Of a stretch of DNA of 64,000 nt, positions 46,861 to 56,713 are shown in pieces (within the stretch, counting starts at the first letter, position 1; every line of letters starts with the position of its first letter). Under the pieces are notes generated by a model. That model was not told the origin of the DNA. It made no database searches and saw only the letters and a program-made list of their open reading frames with translations. This DNA is from Paraplanobispora takensis (GTDB taxonomy: Bacteria; Actinomycetota; Actinomycetes; Streptosporangiales; Streptosporangiaceae). Made by a program: the position numbers and the translations under genes. The stretch spans positions 62,001 through 126,000 of the forward strand of contig NZ_BOOK01000018.1 in the NCBI RefSeq assembly GCF_016863195.1, in the 5' to 3' direction.

Positions 46861-47037
46861 CCGCGCCTCCGGCTCTCGCGGCCCGCCCGGGCCGAGCGCG
46901 CTCACCGGCCGGATGCTGCCGGTGCGAGGCGGCACGGTCGCGGTCGACCACGGATGGTCCCTCGGCGGCCGCGTCCCCGAGGACGGTCCGGTACGGCCTC
47001 CGCGTCTGGGAGGCCGTCTGACGGGTAGCCGGAAGGC

Positions 47038-47994
47038 ATGGCGACCTACGGCTTCCATTCCTCACACGAGCAGATCCACCCGGCCGAGCTGCTGAAGGCG
47101 GTTGTCCAGGCCGAGCAGGCGGGCTTCACGGCGGCGATGTCATCGGACCACTTCTCCCCGTGGAGCGCGCGGCAGGGCCAGTCGGCCTTCGCCTGGTCCT
47201 GGCTGGGGGCGGCGATGCAGGCCACGAACCTGCCGTTCGGCGTGGTCAACGCCCCGGGCCAGCGCTATCACCCGGCGATCATCGCCCAGGCGATCGGCAC
47301 CCTCGGCGCGATGTTCCCCGACCGGTTCTGGGCCGCCCTGGGCACCGGGGAGGCGAGCAACGAGCACATCACCGGGGACCGCTGGCCGCGCAAGGCCGTG
47401 CGTACGGCGCGGCTGCGCGAGTGCGTCGACGTCATCCGGGCGCTGCTGGCCGGGGAGGAGGTCAGCCACGACGGCCTGGTGACCGTGGACCGGGCCCGGC
47501 TGTGGACCCGGCCGCAGACCCCGCCCAAGCTGATCGGGGCGGCGGTCAGCGTCGAGACGGCGCGGTGGTGCGCGGAGTGGGCCGACGGCCTGATCACGGT
47601 GAACGCGCCGATCGGGACGCTGCGCGAGATGGTCTCCGCCTACCGGGACGCGGGCGGCCGGGGACGGCTGGCGCTGCAGGTCCACCTGAGCTGGGCCGAG
47701 GACGACGACACGGCGACGGCGATCGCCCACGACCAGTGGCGCAGCAACGTCTTCCGCCCGCCGGTCTGCTGGGACCTGGACACGGCCGAGCTGTTCGACG
47801 TGGTCTCCGAGGACGTGCGGCCCTCCGCGGTCGCCGAGGCGGTCAACATCTCCTCGGACCTGGGGTGGCACGCCGCCCGGCTGAACGAGTACGCGGAGCT
47901 GGGCTTCGAGGAGATCTACCTGCACCACGTCGGCCAGGAGCAGGGCGCGTTCCTCGACGCCTTCGGCGCGAAGGTCCTGCCGCAGCTACGGTGA
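47038..47994 (+). CDS. LLM-class flavin oxidoreductase (TIGR03885-like)
   Basis: A 318-residue luciferase-like monooxygenase-fold enzyme with QAEQAGFTAAMSSDHFSPW, GTLGAMFPDRFWAALGTGEASNEH and VNISSDLGWHAARLNEYAELGFEEIYLHHV. The pattern fits the TIGR03885/F420 or FMN-dependent oxidoreductase branch common in actinobacteria. The fold uses reduced flavin or F420 to reduce or oxidise small molecules; the substrate is unknown. The ATG at 47038 is about 177 bases after the stress protein gene, so it may have its own promoter. Confidence 0.85.
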   Translation: MATYGFHSSHEQIHPAELLKAVVQAEQAGFTAAMSSDHFSPWSARQGQSAFAWSWLGAAMQATNLPFGVVNAPGQRYHPAIIAQAIGTLGAMFPDRFWAALGTGEASNEHITGDRWPRKAVRTARLRECVDVIRALLAGEEVSHDGLVTVDRARLWTRPQTPPKLIGAAVSVETARWCAEWADGLITVNAPIGTLREMVSAYRDAGGRGRLALQVHLSWAEDDDTATAIAHDQWRSNVFRPPVCWDLDTAELFDVVSEDVRPSAVAEAVNISSDLGWHAARLNEYAELGFEEIYLHHVGQEQGAFLDAFGAKVLPQLR

Positions 47995-48096
47995 GACCGG
48001 CCGCCCCGGCGGGCCGTACGGGCTCCACGGCGGTCGCCGGTGATCGCAGGCCAACTAGGAAGCATCCTTTCCTCGTTGGCTTCTAGCGTTCCCGGT

Positions 48097-49284
48097 ATGA
48101 GCGATGACACCGAGATCCGCCCGTTCCGCGTCGCGATCCCCCAGGCCGACCTCGACGACCTGAAGGACCGGCTCGCCCGCACCCGCTGGCCGCAGGGGCC
48201 GGCCGGGACCGGCTGGAGCCGGGGCGTACCGCCGGACTACCTCAAGGGCCTGGCCGAGCGCTGGGCCCACGGGTTCGACTGGCGGGAGCGGGAGGCCGAG
48301 CTGAACGCGATCCCCCAGTTCGTCACCGCCGTCGACGGCCAGGACATCCACTTCCTGCACGTGCGCTCGCCCGAACCGGACGCGCTGCCGCTGCTGCTCA
48401 CCCACGGGTGGCCGAGTTCGCCGGTGGAGTTCCTGAAGGTGCTCGGCCCGCTGTCCGACCCCCGCGCGCACGGCGGCGACCCGGCGGACGCCTTCCACCT
48501 GGTCGTCCCGTCCCTGCCGGGCTACGGGTTCTCCACGCCGGTACGGCAGGCGGGATGGGGCAACCTGTTCCGCGTCGCCGGCGCCTGGGCGGAGCTGATG
48601 CGCAGGCTGGACTACGGCCGGTACGCCGTCCAGGGCACCGACGTCGGCTCCGGCGTGGCGATGATGCTCTCCATGATCGACGCGGAACGCGTGGCCGGCG
48701 TGCACGTGACCGGCACGACGGCGGCGATGCCGTTCGGACCCCCGGTGGAGCTGGACGCGCTGTCCGGGACCGACCGGGAGCGGGGCGAGCGCTTCAACGC
48801 GTTCCGGGCCGAGGGCGCGGGCTACCTGCACGTGCAGGCCACCCGCCCGCAGACGCTGGCCTACGCGCTGAACGACTCGCCGGTCGGCCAGCTGGCCTGG
48901 ATCGTCGAGAAGTTCCAGGAGTGGACCGACCCGGCGGCGAAGCTGCCGGAGGAGGCGGTCGACCTCGACCACCTGCTCACCGCCGTCAGCGTCTTCTGGT
49001 TCACCGGCTCGGGCGCCTCCTCGGCCCACGCGACCTACGAGGGCATGCAGGCCTGGCGGGAGATGGCCGCCCGGCACGGGGAGGAGCCGCCCGGCGGCGA
49101 GCGGCAGGGGCCGCCGACGGGCGTGGCGGTCTTCGCCGGGGACACCGGCATCCGGAGCCTGATGGACCCGCAGGGCCGGATCGAGCACTGGTCGGAGTAC
49201 GACCGCGGCGGCCACTTCCCCGCCATGGAGACCCCCGGCCTGCTCACCGGGGACATCCGGGCGTTCTTCCGCCGCCACCGCTGA
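48097..49284 (+). CDS. Epoxide hydrolase
   Basis: A 395-residue epoxide hydrolase of the microsomal/EHN type. The N-terminal EHN region ([27 protein letters not shown]-x-Y loop) precedes the alpha/beta core. The oxyanion motif is [10 protein letters not shown] and the nucleophile Asp lies in QGTDVGSGV near residue 185. The catalytic His is in [10 protein letters not shown] near residue 373. It opens epoxides to diols with water. A TAGCGT hexamer lies just before the ATG and no ribosome site is seen, suggesting a leaderless message. Confidence 0.9.
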   Translation: MSDDTEIRPFRVAIPQADLDDLKDRLARTRWPQGPAGTGWSRGVPPDYLKGLAERWAHGFDWREREAELNAIPQFVTAVDGQDIHFLHVRSPEPDALPLLLTHGWPSSPVEFLKVLGPLSDPRAHGGDPADAFHLVVPSLPGYGFSTPVRQAGWGNLFRVAGAWAELMRRLDYGRYAVQGTDVGSGVAMMLSMIDAERVAGVHVTGTTAAMPFGPPVELDALSGTDRERGERFNAFRAEGAGYLHVQATRPQTLAYALNDSPVGQLAWIVEKFQEWTDPAAKLPEEAVDLDHLLTAVSVFWFTGSGASSAHATYEGMQAWREMAARHGEEPPGGERQGPPTGVAVFAGDTGIRSLMDPQGRIEHWSEYDRGGHFPAMETPGLLTGDIRAFFRRHR

Positions 49285-49311
49285 CCGGGGCGCGGACCCG
49301 CGGACGGGGCG

Positions 49312-50187
49312 TCAGCTCCAGACGATCACGGACTTCTCCCGCCACAGCTCCAGCACGCTCCGGTCGCCCCGCACGTCGAGGGCCTCGGCGCCCCCGCGGT
49401 TCCACAGCATGAGGTACAGCTCGCGGGCGGGCCCGGAGACGACGCAGTCGGCGGCGTCCGCCCCCGGGGTGACGGCCCGGCCGCCCGGCTCCACCCGGAC
49501 GGTCCAGGCGGTCGGGTGGTCGGTGGCGCGTACGGCCAGGCTGACCGGCGGGTCGGCGACCAGCCGCCCGCGCCGCCGGGGCAGGAAGCCGTCGAAGAGC
49601 TCGTCGACGCCGTCGGCGGCGAAGGCGGGGGTGAACGAGGCGATCGCCCGCGCCGTGGAGGCGGAGCCGCCGGTGCCCGGGGCGGCGTCCCGGGGCGACG
49701 CGATCCCGTCCGCGTCTCCGGGCGACGCGGCTGTGGACGGTGCGATCCCGCCGGCGTCCCCGGGCGACGCGGCTGCCGCGGCTGCCTCGGCGTCGATCAT
49801 GTGGATCGCGGTCTCGTGGGCCTGGCGGCGCGCCCAGAACGCCAGCGGGGAGGGCGCGCGCAGGAAGGCCCAGCACGTCGTCCCGGGGTCGGCCTCCCGC
49901 AGGGTCCGCACCAGTGCGGTGTGGCCCTCGCGGTACCAGCCGACCAGCCCGGCGTCGTCCGGGGCGGTGAAGAACACCGCCGCCTCCTCGTCGGTGAACG
50001 GCTCCGTCCTGCCGGTGGCGACGTACGCCGCGGCCCAGCGGTGCACGCCGCCGAGGTGCTCCAGCAGGTCCCGTACCCGCCAGCCGGGGCAGGTCGGCAC
50101 CGGGGCGTCCACCCCGGCCCGCTCCGCCGCCGCGGCCAGCCGTACTCCCGCGTCCTGAAGCGCGGACAGGTGCTCCTTGATCTCCAC
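49312..50187 (-). CDS. Maleylpyruvate isomerase-like mycothiol-dependent enzyme
   Basis: A 291-residue protein of the mycothiol maleylpyruvate isomerase/DinB-like superfamily. The N-terminal four-helix metal site includes CPGWRVRDLLEHLGGVHRW and ARRQAHETAIHMIDAE. The C-terminal domain begins near DPPVSLAVRATD. A 35-residue Ala/Gly/Asp/Ser insert with SPGDA repeats lies between them (about residues 135-175). The family uses mycothiol as cofactor in detoxification or isomerisation. It converges with the epoxide hydrolase. Confidence 0.82.
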   Translation of the reverse strand: MEIKEHLSALQDAGVRLAAAAERAGVDAPVPTCPGWRVRDLLEHLGGVHRWAAAYVATGRTEPFTDEEAAVFFTAPDDAGLVGWYREGHTALVRTLREADPGTTCWAFLRAPSPLAFWARRQAHETAIHMIDAEAAAAAASPGDAGGIAPSTAASPGDADGIASPRDAAPGTGGSASTARAIASFTPAFAADGVDELFDGFLPRRRGRLVADPPVSLAVRATDHPTAWTVRVEPGGRAVTPGADAADCVVSGPARELYLMLWNRGGAEALDVRGDRSVLELWREKSVIVWS

Positions 50188-50314
50188 GGGCGAATTGTCG
50201 CAGAGGAGAACCGCCGGGTGCAGACGGCAGGGGAGATGATCGATCTCGGGGGAGCGCCTCGCTAGGGTTGGGCGATTCGTTCGGCAAGCCCCTCACGCCC
50301 CCGGGAAAGTCCAC

Positions 50315-51730
50315 GTGCGTCTCCTGCGCTTCATCCGCCGACACCGTTCCGGACGGTCCGGGGAACCGGACGGGCGGGTGCGTCGGCTGCGGACGGCGCT
50401 CTACGCCAACGGGCTCCTCCAGACGATCGGCCTGCTCCGTCTCCCGTCGCCCTGGTGGGTGGACGTCGCCTGGGCTCTCGGGTGGCTCGCTCTCGTGGTG
50501 CTGTTCCACGGGGTACTGGGCGGCGCCTCCCGTACGTTGCGGATCGTCCTGCTCGTGTCCGGGACGGTCGGCGCGGCGGGCTCGCTCGGCGAGGAGGTGT
50601 CCGAGGCGCTCGACGCCCGGTTCGCTGCGCGGTTCTTCGATGCCGTCGAACTCCAGGGGTGGCCCTGGCTGCTCTGGCTGACGCTGATCCTCTTCGCCCA
50701 GGCTCGGGACGGCCGGTGGGGCAGGATCGCCGTGTGGTCGGGAGCGGCTTCAGTGGCGGCGCCGTTCGTCGTCGTTCTGCTGCGGTCCGGCGTCGTCTCC
50801 GTCTCCGTCTCCGACATTGCCTATTTCCACGGCTACGTTCTCATGCCGCTCACCGCGATATCGGAGGCCCTACAACTGGTGTGGCTGGCCCGCTCGGCCC
50901 ACGATCTCGCGAGCTCGCCCGCTCGGGCCGTACCGCGGCGCGAGCCGAGGCCGGTCCGATTCAGGCTCCCGTCCGGGCGGTGGCTGCTGACGGTCACCGC
51001 GACGGTCGTGCCGCTTCTGGCGCTCCCGGCGGCCGACCACGCACGCGGCCCGTTCACCTCCCGGGACGACTGCCCGCGCGCCCAGTCGGCGACCGGGGAG
51101 TACATCCCGGCCTCCACCCTCGACGAGATCTGCCTGCGTGCCGCCGCGGACGCCATGGTGGGGATCGCGGAGGAGGAGGGCCAGGTCCTGGCGATGCAGG
51201 TGGAGGAGCAGCGCAAGTGCAACGCGGTGCCCCGGCATCGCCCCCTGATCACGCCGGAGTCGGTGTCGGTGATCCGTAAGCCCATCTGGCCGGAGACAGG
51301 TCTGGAGGCGTACGAGGACACCCCGACCGGCTCCGACGCCTTCGACAACGGCCTGTACGACCTGGTGGCCGAGAACGGCCTGGTGGCCGCGCTCCCCGGA
51401 CACATGGTGATCTCCACCGACTCCGAGTTCAGGATCTGCGTCACGCTGGAGACCTACGCGCGCCGCCCGCCCGTGGAGACGGAGGGGTGGCACCACGTGG
51501 TCGAGGTCGGCTACCGCAGCCCGACCGGCGAGATCGTGATCCGCGACCCGATGAGCGGCACGGTGCTGCCCGACCTCGCCTTTCGGGGCGCGGGCGACTA
51601 CCGGATCCGGGTCCACCACGCCTGGTTCCCCTGGAAAGGGGAGAAGTACGGCACGCAACGGCTGCTGATCATGGTCTATCCGGGGCGCGGGGACGACGTC
51701 GTCGTCCACCGTGCGAAGACCGGGCCGTGA
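50315..51730 (+). CDS. Membrane protein with extracytoplasmic C-terminal domain, unknown
   Basis: A 471-residue protein with about six membrane segments in its first 240 residues and a soluble domain of about 220 residues. That domain starts DDCPRAQSATGEYIP and ends GDYRIRVHHAWFPWKGEKYGTQRLL, VVHRAKTGP. The last 60 residues recur, frameshifted, in the pseudogene at 53699-54150, and the 5' leader DNA is also duplicated there. I do not recognise the family. GTG at 50315 has GGGAAAG upstream. The C-terminal domain may be exposed outside the cell. Confidence 0.6.
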   Translation: MRLLRFIRRHRSGRSGEPDGRVRRLRTALYANGLLQTIGLLRLPSPWWVDVAWALGWLALVVLFHGVLGGASRTLRIVLLVSGTVGAAGSLGEEVSEALDARFAARFFDAVELQGWPWLLWLTLILFAQARDGRWGRIAVWSGAASVAAPFVVVLLRSGVVSVSVSDIAYFHGYVLMPLTAISEALQLVWLARSAHDLASSPARAVPRREPRPVRFRLPSGRWLLTVTATVVPLLALPAADHARGPFTSRDDCPRAQSATGEYIPASTLDEICLRAAADAMVGIAEEEGQVLAMQVEEQRKCNAVPRHRPLITPESVSVIRKPIWPETGLEAYEDTPTGSDAFDNGLYDLVAENGLVAALPGHMVISTDSEFRICVTLETYARRPPVETEGWHHVVEVGYRSPTGEIVIRDPMSGTVLPDLAFRGAGDYRIRVHHAWFPWKGEKYGTQRLLIMVYPGRGDDVVVHRAKTGP

Positions 51731-51794
51731 CCGCCATCGGGTCTCCGTCGAGGCCCGCGCCCCTCCTTCAGGGCGGGCGCGGGCCGTACGGGTG

Positions 51795-53303
51795 TCAGCC
51801 GCGGCTGATGCGGACGGCGTCGGCGATGACGTAGCCGGTGCCGGAGGTCTGCCGGCTGACGCCCACGACGTCGTACGCCCCCGCCTTGAGCGAGAAGGTC
51901 CCGATGCTGCGCCAGACCCCGCCGCCCGAGCGCTGGTCGACGTAGACCGTCTTGGTCCCGTTCGCGGTCACCACGAGGTACGGCGCCGCGCTGTTGTAGC
52001 CGGTGTGCGCCGGATAGCGGACCTCGACCCGGTAGGTGCCCGCGCTGGGGACGGTCGCCTTGTACCAGGCGGGGTCGGGGGTGGTGGCCGGGGTCGCGAA
52101 CCGGTAGTCGGGCCCGAGGCGCTGGGCGGAGTAGGTGGAGGTGCCCCAGTTCGCGCCGGCGGTGAAGCGGCCGGCGGTGGTGTTGTCCGCGGTGGTCGAC
52201 CACGCCGGGGTGCTCCCGCCGGTGACGTACTTCATGAACGTGGTCCAGTTCCACTTCGGGCCCGGGTCGGTGTGCGTGGCCCCGGGCACCTGGTAGTGGC
52301 CGATGATGTGCGCGCGGTCCTTCGGGATGCCGTACTTGTCGCACAGGTGGCGGGTCAGCGCGGCGGAGGAGCGGTACATCGCGTCGGTGAACCACGCGGC
52401 GTTGCTGACGTAGCCCTCGTGCTCGATGCCGATGGAGCGGTGGTTGTAGTCCCGGTTGCCCGCGTGCCAGGCGACGTCCTTGTGGCGCACCATCTGGGTG
52501 ACGGCGCCGTTGGAGGATTTGATCACGTAGTGCGCCGAGACCTTGGCGCTGGGGTTCTGGAACCAGGAGATGGCGCCGGCGTAGGACCCCTGGGTGACGT
52601 GGATGATCACCCGGTCGATCTTCCGGCTCGCCGGGCGGTTGGCGGCGGTGTAGTTGCTCGACCTCGCCGCCACCCAGGACGCGGACGGGTATTCGGCGCC
52701 GGGGGCGGCCATCGCGCCGAGGTCGCGGGCCTGGGCGTACTCGCCGCGGTCGGCGGTGACCTGCCGCGGCGCGACCGTCACGCCGCGGGCGGTGAACCCG
52801 GTGCCGAGCAGCTCGTAGACGGAGTCGGCGTAGAGGCGGGCGGTCTCGGCGGAGGAGGGGTTCCCGTACCGCGCCACGGCCTCGTACCAGCGGCCGATGT
52901 CCTTCCTGGCGGTCTCGTCGAGACCCAGCCCGTCGGCGTGGGCGCGCAGGACCGCCGCCCCGCCGAGGATGTTCGACCCGGTGTCCGCGCGCAGCCTCTC
53001 CACCGGCAGGCCGGTGATCTCGGCGGCCTTCTCCAGCGCGTGCGTGGTGGGGTTGCTGACCAGGTGCATCATGCCGTAGCCGCCGCTCGCGCTGGGCTCG
53101 TCGCCGTGGTCGTCGAGACGGGTCTCGGCGTAGGCGAGGGTGGCGAGCAGGTCGCGGGGGATGTCGTACTCGGTCGCGGCGTGCTCGAACGCCGCCGGCA
53201 GGGGCGGATCCGGCTCGGCCGCGGCCGGCCGTCCGGCCGACATCAGGAAGGCCGCGAGGGCGCAGGCGACGAGGGCCGCAGGCCGCCTCAGGGCGAACGT
53301 CAT
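51795..53303 (-). CDS. Secreted N-acetylmuramoyl-L-alanine amidase, multidomain
   Basis: A 502-residue exported protein with a signal peptide (about residues 1-30). Residues 35-180 look like a transglycosylase-type fold (LLATLAYAETRL, SGGYGMMHLV). Residues 200-345 form an amidase_2/PGRP domain with metal-site pieces RVIIHVTQGS, HAGNRDYNHRSIGIEHEG and IIGHYQVPGATHTDPGPKWNW. The last 130 residues resemble a golvesin-type C-terminal domain (STYSAQRLGPDYRFA, YRVEVRYPAHTGYN). It should cleave the peptide from glycan in peptidoglycan. The start at 53303 has GGAGA before it. Confidence 0.88.
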   Translation of the reverse strand: MTFALRRPAALVACALAAFLMSAGRPAAAEPDPPLPAAFEHAATEYDIPRDLLATLAYAETRLDDHGDEPSASGGYGMMHLVSNPTTHALEKAAEITGLPVERLRADTGSNILGGAAVLRAHADGLGLDETARKDIGRWYEAVARYGNPSSAETARLYADSVYELLGTGFTARGVTVAPRQVTADRGEYAQARDLGAMAAPGAEYPSASWVAARSSNYTAANRPASRKIDRVIIHVTQGSYAGAISWFQNPSAKVSAHYVIKSSNGAVTQMVRHKDVAWHAGNRDYNHRSIGIEHEGYVSNAAWFTDAMYRSSAALTRHLCDKYGIPKDRAHIIGHYQVPGATHTDPGPKWNWTTFMKYVTGGSTPAWSTTADNTTAGRFTAGANWGTSTYSAQRLGPDYRFATPATTPDPAWYKATVPSAGTYRVEVRYPAHTGYNSAAPYLVVTANGTKTVYVDQRSGGGVWRSIGTFSLKAGAYDVVGVSRQTSGTGYVIADAVRISRG

Positions 53304-53698
53304 CGAGGGTCTCCTTGTCCGGGGGGTGAGTGCAGCACGGTAAAGGAGTCCGTGGGGCGTATTGGGGTGATTTGCTATCACCGGTATGAAGGAAATTTTC
53401 CGATCACTCCGGTACGGATGTTTCGTTCCAATAGGAAAGTCCGCTGTGACCAGGTGCTCCCGGCGCGGCGCGGGGATGAAGCCGCGGCGCGGGAGCGGTG
53501 CCGGAGTCCGGAACCGTGACGGAGGCGGTGTATCCTCCCGGCCCTCGGGCGATGGCCCAGGTGATCGGCTCCGGCATCTCGGGCTCCCGGCCCCCCCGCG
53601 GAGGCTCGGGTGATCCCACGGGCCTCCGGCGTTGTCGGGGCGGCTCCCTAGGGTTGGGCGATTTGTCCGGCCAGTCCCTCGCCCCCCGGGAAACCCGC
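53304..53698. other. 395-base region without a gene
   Basis: No convincing reading frame is seen. The part near 53340-53450 is less GC-rich and may hold the amidase promoter. From about 53640 the sequence resembles the leader of the membrane protein gene at 50315 (shared GGTTGGGCGATT and CCGGGAAA pieces), so it belongs to the duplicated segment. Confidence 0.6.
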
Positions 53699-54150
53699 GT
53701 GGGCCTCCTCCGCCCCGCCCGCCGCTACCGCTTCGGGCTGCCCGCCGCGCTCGTCGTGGCCTGCTACACCCTCGCCGTCCTCACAGCGGCCGTCATCGTG
53801 GTGGCGGGCGGCGACATCGCGATCCTCCAGTGGCTCGTTCTCCGAGAGGAGACGGAACTCCACCCGGACCTGATCCGGCCGGGATCGTGGCTCTGGTGGT
53901 CCGTGCCGGTCCTGGTCCTGGTCGGAGGCGTGCAGGGCTGGGGGCTCTGGCAGATCCTCCGCTGGACTCGCTCATGGGGACGGAGTTGCCCGACCTCGCG
54001 GTGCGGGGCGGGAGCGGCGACTACCGGATCCGCGTCCACCTCGACTGGATGCCCTGGAAGGGTGAGAGGAACCGCACGCAGCGGTTGCTGATCATGGCCT
54101 ATCCGGGCCGTGGGGCCGACGTCGTCGTCCACCGCGACAAGACCGGGCCT
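53699..54150 (+). pseudogene. Broken paralogue of the membrane protein at 50315-51730
   Basis: From GTG 53699 the frame reads a truncated membrane region (VACYTLAVLTAAVIVVAGG, WSVPVLVLVGGVQGWGLWQILRWTR). At about 53970 it jumps, in another frame, to MGTELPDLAVRGGSGDYRIRVHLDWMPWKGE and VVVHRDKTGP, the C-terminus of the intact protein. Most of the body is deleted and the stop is lost. The leader DNA is shared as well. This is a duplicate degraded by internal deletion. Confidence 0.8.
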
Positions 54151-54229
54151 GATCGTCCCGGCCCATGGGAAACGCCGCCGGACGGATCTACTCTGGCGCG
54201 GTCGGACGACATCGGAAGGCGGCGCGACC

Positions 54230-54754
54230 ATGGACGGGACGAGCATGACCGGGGACGGGGCGAGCATGACCGGCGAGCACGCCGACCTGCTGCAGACGCT
54301 GGCCAGGCACCGGGGCTTCCTGCGACAGACGGTGCGGGGGCTGACCGACGAGCAGGCGGCGCTGCGCACCACCGCGAGCGAGCTGTGCCTGGGCGGCCTG
54401 ATCAAGCACGTGGCCGGCACCGAGGCGATGTGGATGCGTTTCGCGGCCGGGGGCGCCGAGGCGGCGGAGAGCGAGCCGGTCGACTGGGAGGGCCGGTTCC
54501 GCATGGCGGAGGGCGAGACGCTGGCCGGCCTGCTCGACGCCTACGAGCAGGTGGCGCTGGCCACCGAGAAGCAGGTGGCGCAGACGCCCGACCTGAACCT
54601 CTCGCACCCGCTCCCGCAGGCGCCGTGGTTCGAGCCGGGCGCGCGCTGGTCGGTGCGCCGGGTCCTGCTGCACATCATCGCCGAGACCGCCCAGCACGCG
54701 GGGCACGCCGACATCATCCGCGAGTCCCTGGACGGCGCCAAGACCATGGGCTGA
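54230..54754 (+). CDS. DinB-family protein (DUF664)
   Basis: A 174-residue four-helix protein of the DinB/YfiT metalloenzyme superfamily. The metal-binding histidines are in LGGLIKHVAGTEAMW and VLLHIIAETAQHAGHADIIRE. Members may be thiol-dependent transferases using mycothiol or bacillithiol, but most are uncharacterised. I start at ATG 54230. The N-terminus has two SMTG repeats. It follows the pseudogene and shares no clear operon. Confidence 0.88.
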   Translation: MDGTSMTGDGASMTGEHADLLQTLARHRGFLRQTVRGLTDEQAALRTTASELCLGGLIKHVAGTEAMWMRFAAGGAEAAESEPVDWEGRFRMAEGETLAGLLDAYEQVALATEKQVAQTPDLNLSHPLPQAPWFEPGARWSVRRVLLHIIAETAQHAGHADIIRESLDGAKTMG

Positions 54755-54980
54755 GGCCCCGGCCCGGCTCGGCGGCGGCGAGTACACCGGGTCGGCGACG
54801 CTCCCGGCCGGGGCGTGGCCGTGGTCCGGCTGAGCGCGGGGCCGTACGGGAGACCCGCAGGGGGACGACCCGCTCACGGGCGCACATCCCGTACGGCTTC
54901 GCGCACCGCTTGTGGCGCGCGGGGCCGCTGTGGTTGCGTGATCGGGTCCAGACCGGACCGCCAGACGGAGGTGACGCGGG

Positions 54981-55364
54981 GTGCCGCACCACAGCAGGCT
55001 CTACAAGGTCGTGATCGACGTTCCGGACGACGTGCACGACAGGGAGGTGGAGTTCTGGCAGGGGGCGACCGGCGAGACGCTGAAGGTGTTCGACCGCTAT
55101 CGCGAATACCACGGCGCCCACCTGCACGGGCAGGAGTTCGCGCTGCTGGTCCAGCGGCTGGGGGAGGGTGTGCCCCGGGTCCACCTCGACATCCACACCG
55201 ACGACCTGGAGGCGGAGGTCGCCCGGCTGGAGCGGCTGGGCGCCGAGCGGGTGCGGAAGGTGGAGCACTGGTGGATCATGCGTGACCCGGCGGGCCTGCC
55301 GTTCTGCGTCCTGCCGGACTCCGGCGGCACGCTCGACGAGCACAACTCCCAGCGCTGGGACTGA
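54981..55364 (+). CDS. VOC/glyoxalase-family protein
   Basis: A 127-residue vicinal oxygen chelate fold protein with paired beta-alpha-beta-beta-beta units: LYKVVIDVPDDVHDREVEFWQ and VHLDIHTDDLEAEVARLERLGAERV. It ends in MRDPAGLPFCVLPD. Metal ligands are plausible, but the enzymatic class (glyoxalase, dioxygenase or resistance protein) cannot be fixed. GTG 54981 has GGAGGTG upstream. Confidence 0.85.
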   Translation: MPHHSRLYKVVIDVPDDVHDREVEFWQGATGETLKVFDRYREYHGAHLHGQEFALLVQRLGEGVPRVHLDIHTDDLEAEVARLERLGAERVRKVEHWWIMRDPAGLPFCVLPDSGGTLDEHNSQRWD

Positions 55365-55394
55365 CGCGGCTCACTCTGCCGCGCCGTACCGCCG

Positions 55395-56681
55395 TCAGGC
55401 CCGGCGCCCGGGGACCCGGTCGGTGATCCAGCCGGTCACCAGGGACAGGACCTCGGGGTCGGTGGGCTTGCGGATCTGCTGCTTGTAGGTGCGCAGGCCC
55501 CCGGAGCCCGCCTCGCGGCGCAGCAGGTGGGTCAGGTCGGGGACCCGGACGGTCGTGACGTCGCCGCCCGCCGTGGCGGCGATGACGTCGAGGTCGTCGG
55601 GGTCGGCCTGGACGTCCTTGGCGCCGGTGAGCGCCAGGATCGGCACGCGCGTCCCGCGCAGCGACGGCTTGGGGTCGAAGGCGATGAACTCGCGGTGCCA
55701 GCGCGCGTTCGACTTGCGTCCCTGGACCCGGACGACGTCGGCCGTGCTCGCCTTGAAGGTGGCGATGGCCTCGTCCTGCTTCTCGAACAGGTCGGTGCGG
55801 AGCAGGCGCAGCATCACCCGCACCGGCGCGGGCAGGTCCCCGGCGATCTGCCGCGCCTGCCAGCGGAGGGTCTCCTCGCCGGTCTTGGCCATGCCGGCCA
55901 GCAGCACGATCCCGGCCAGGTCCGTCTCCTCGGCGGCCACGGCGGTGGCGATGACGGCCCCCTCGCTGTGGCCGGCGACGAACACCGCGGCCGGGTCGAT
56001 CTCCTCGCGGTCCCGCACCCAGGCCACCGCGGCCCGCGCGTCGGCGATGTTGTCGCTCAGGCCCGCGGCCAGGAAGTCGCCCTGCGACTCCCCGACGCCG
56101 CGCTTGTCGTAGCGGAAGGAGGCCACGCCGGCCCCGGCCAGGGCGTGCGCGAGGTCGCGGCTGACCCCCAGGGGCATGCGCCTGTGGTCGGCGTCGCGGT
56201 CCAGCGGGCCCGAGCCCGTCATGATGACCACCACCGGGTGCGGCCCCGGACCGGCGGGCAGGGCCAGCGTGCCGCCGAGGACCAGGTCGCCGGAGCGGAA
56301 GGTGACGCGCTCCTCGGCGACCGGCCCGGGCAGCCCGGCCCACTGGCGGATGCGCCCGGCCAGCTCCGGCGCGTTCTCGTCGCTGACCAGCAGCTCGTCG
56401 TAGCCGGTCCCGCTCAGGCTCACCCGTACGGCGGGCACGCCCCGGTGGGCGGCCACGAACGTCCGGTGGCCGGGCCTGCGCCAGGTTCCGATCTTGGTCC
56501 GGCCCGGCAGGGCCAGGCCGGGGGAGCGCAGGCCGCCGGCGCCCGCCACCGCGTCCTCCACAACGGCGACCTGGCGGACCGCGGCGCGCGGCACGCGGAT
56601 GTCGCCGTGCAGGCCCGCCACCCTCTCGCCCTGGCTGAGCTCCAGCACCAGCTCGCCACCGGTCATCGTCATCGTCGCCAT
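55395..56681 (-). CDS. Alpha/beta hydrolase with N-terminal barrel domain
   Basis: A 428-residue protein. Residues 1-115 look like a small beta-barrel (GERVAGLHGDIRVPRAAV, YDELLVSDENAPELAGRI), followed by a hydrolase domain. The oxyanion region is VIMTGSGPLDRDAD, the nucleophile GHSEG lies near residue 237, Asp is in LTGAKDVQAD and His in PDLTHLL. It resembles acyl-CoA or dienelactone-type hydrolases (YRKDKRGVGESQGDF). The substrate is unknown. It is divergent from an HTH regulator across a strongly palindromic gap. Confidence 0.8.
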   Translation of the reverse strand: MATMTMTGGELVLELSQGERVAGLHGDIRVPRAAVRQVAVVEDAVAGAGGLRSPGLALPGRTKIGTWRRPGHRTFVAAHRGVPAVRVSLSGTGYDELLVSDENAPELAGRIRQWAGLPGPVAEERVTFRSGDLVLGGTLALPAGPGPHPVVVIMTGSGPLDRDADHRRMPLGVSRDLAHALAGAGVASFRYDKRGVGESQGDFLAAGLSDNIADARAAVAWVRDREEIDPAAVFVAGHSEGAVIATAVAAEETDLAGIVLLAGMAKTGEETLRWQARQIAGDLPAPVRVMLRLLRTDLFEKQDEAIATFKASTADVVRVQGRKSNARWHREFIAFDPKPSLRGTRVPILALTGAKDVQADPDDLDVIAATAGGDVTTVRVPDLTHLLRREAGSGGLRTYKQQIRKPTDPEVLSLVTGWITDRVPGRRA

Positions 56682-56713
56682 CGTGCGTCCTTTCCGCTTC
56701 GTCTGGTCATGAG

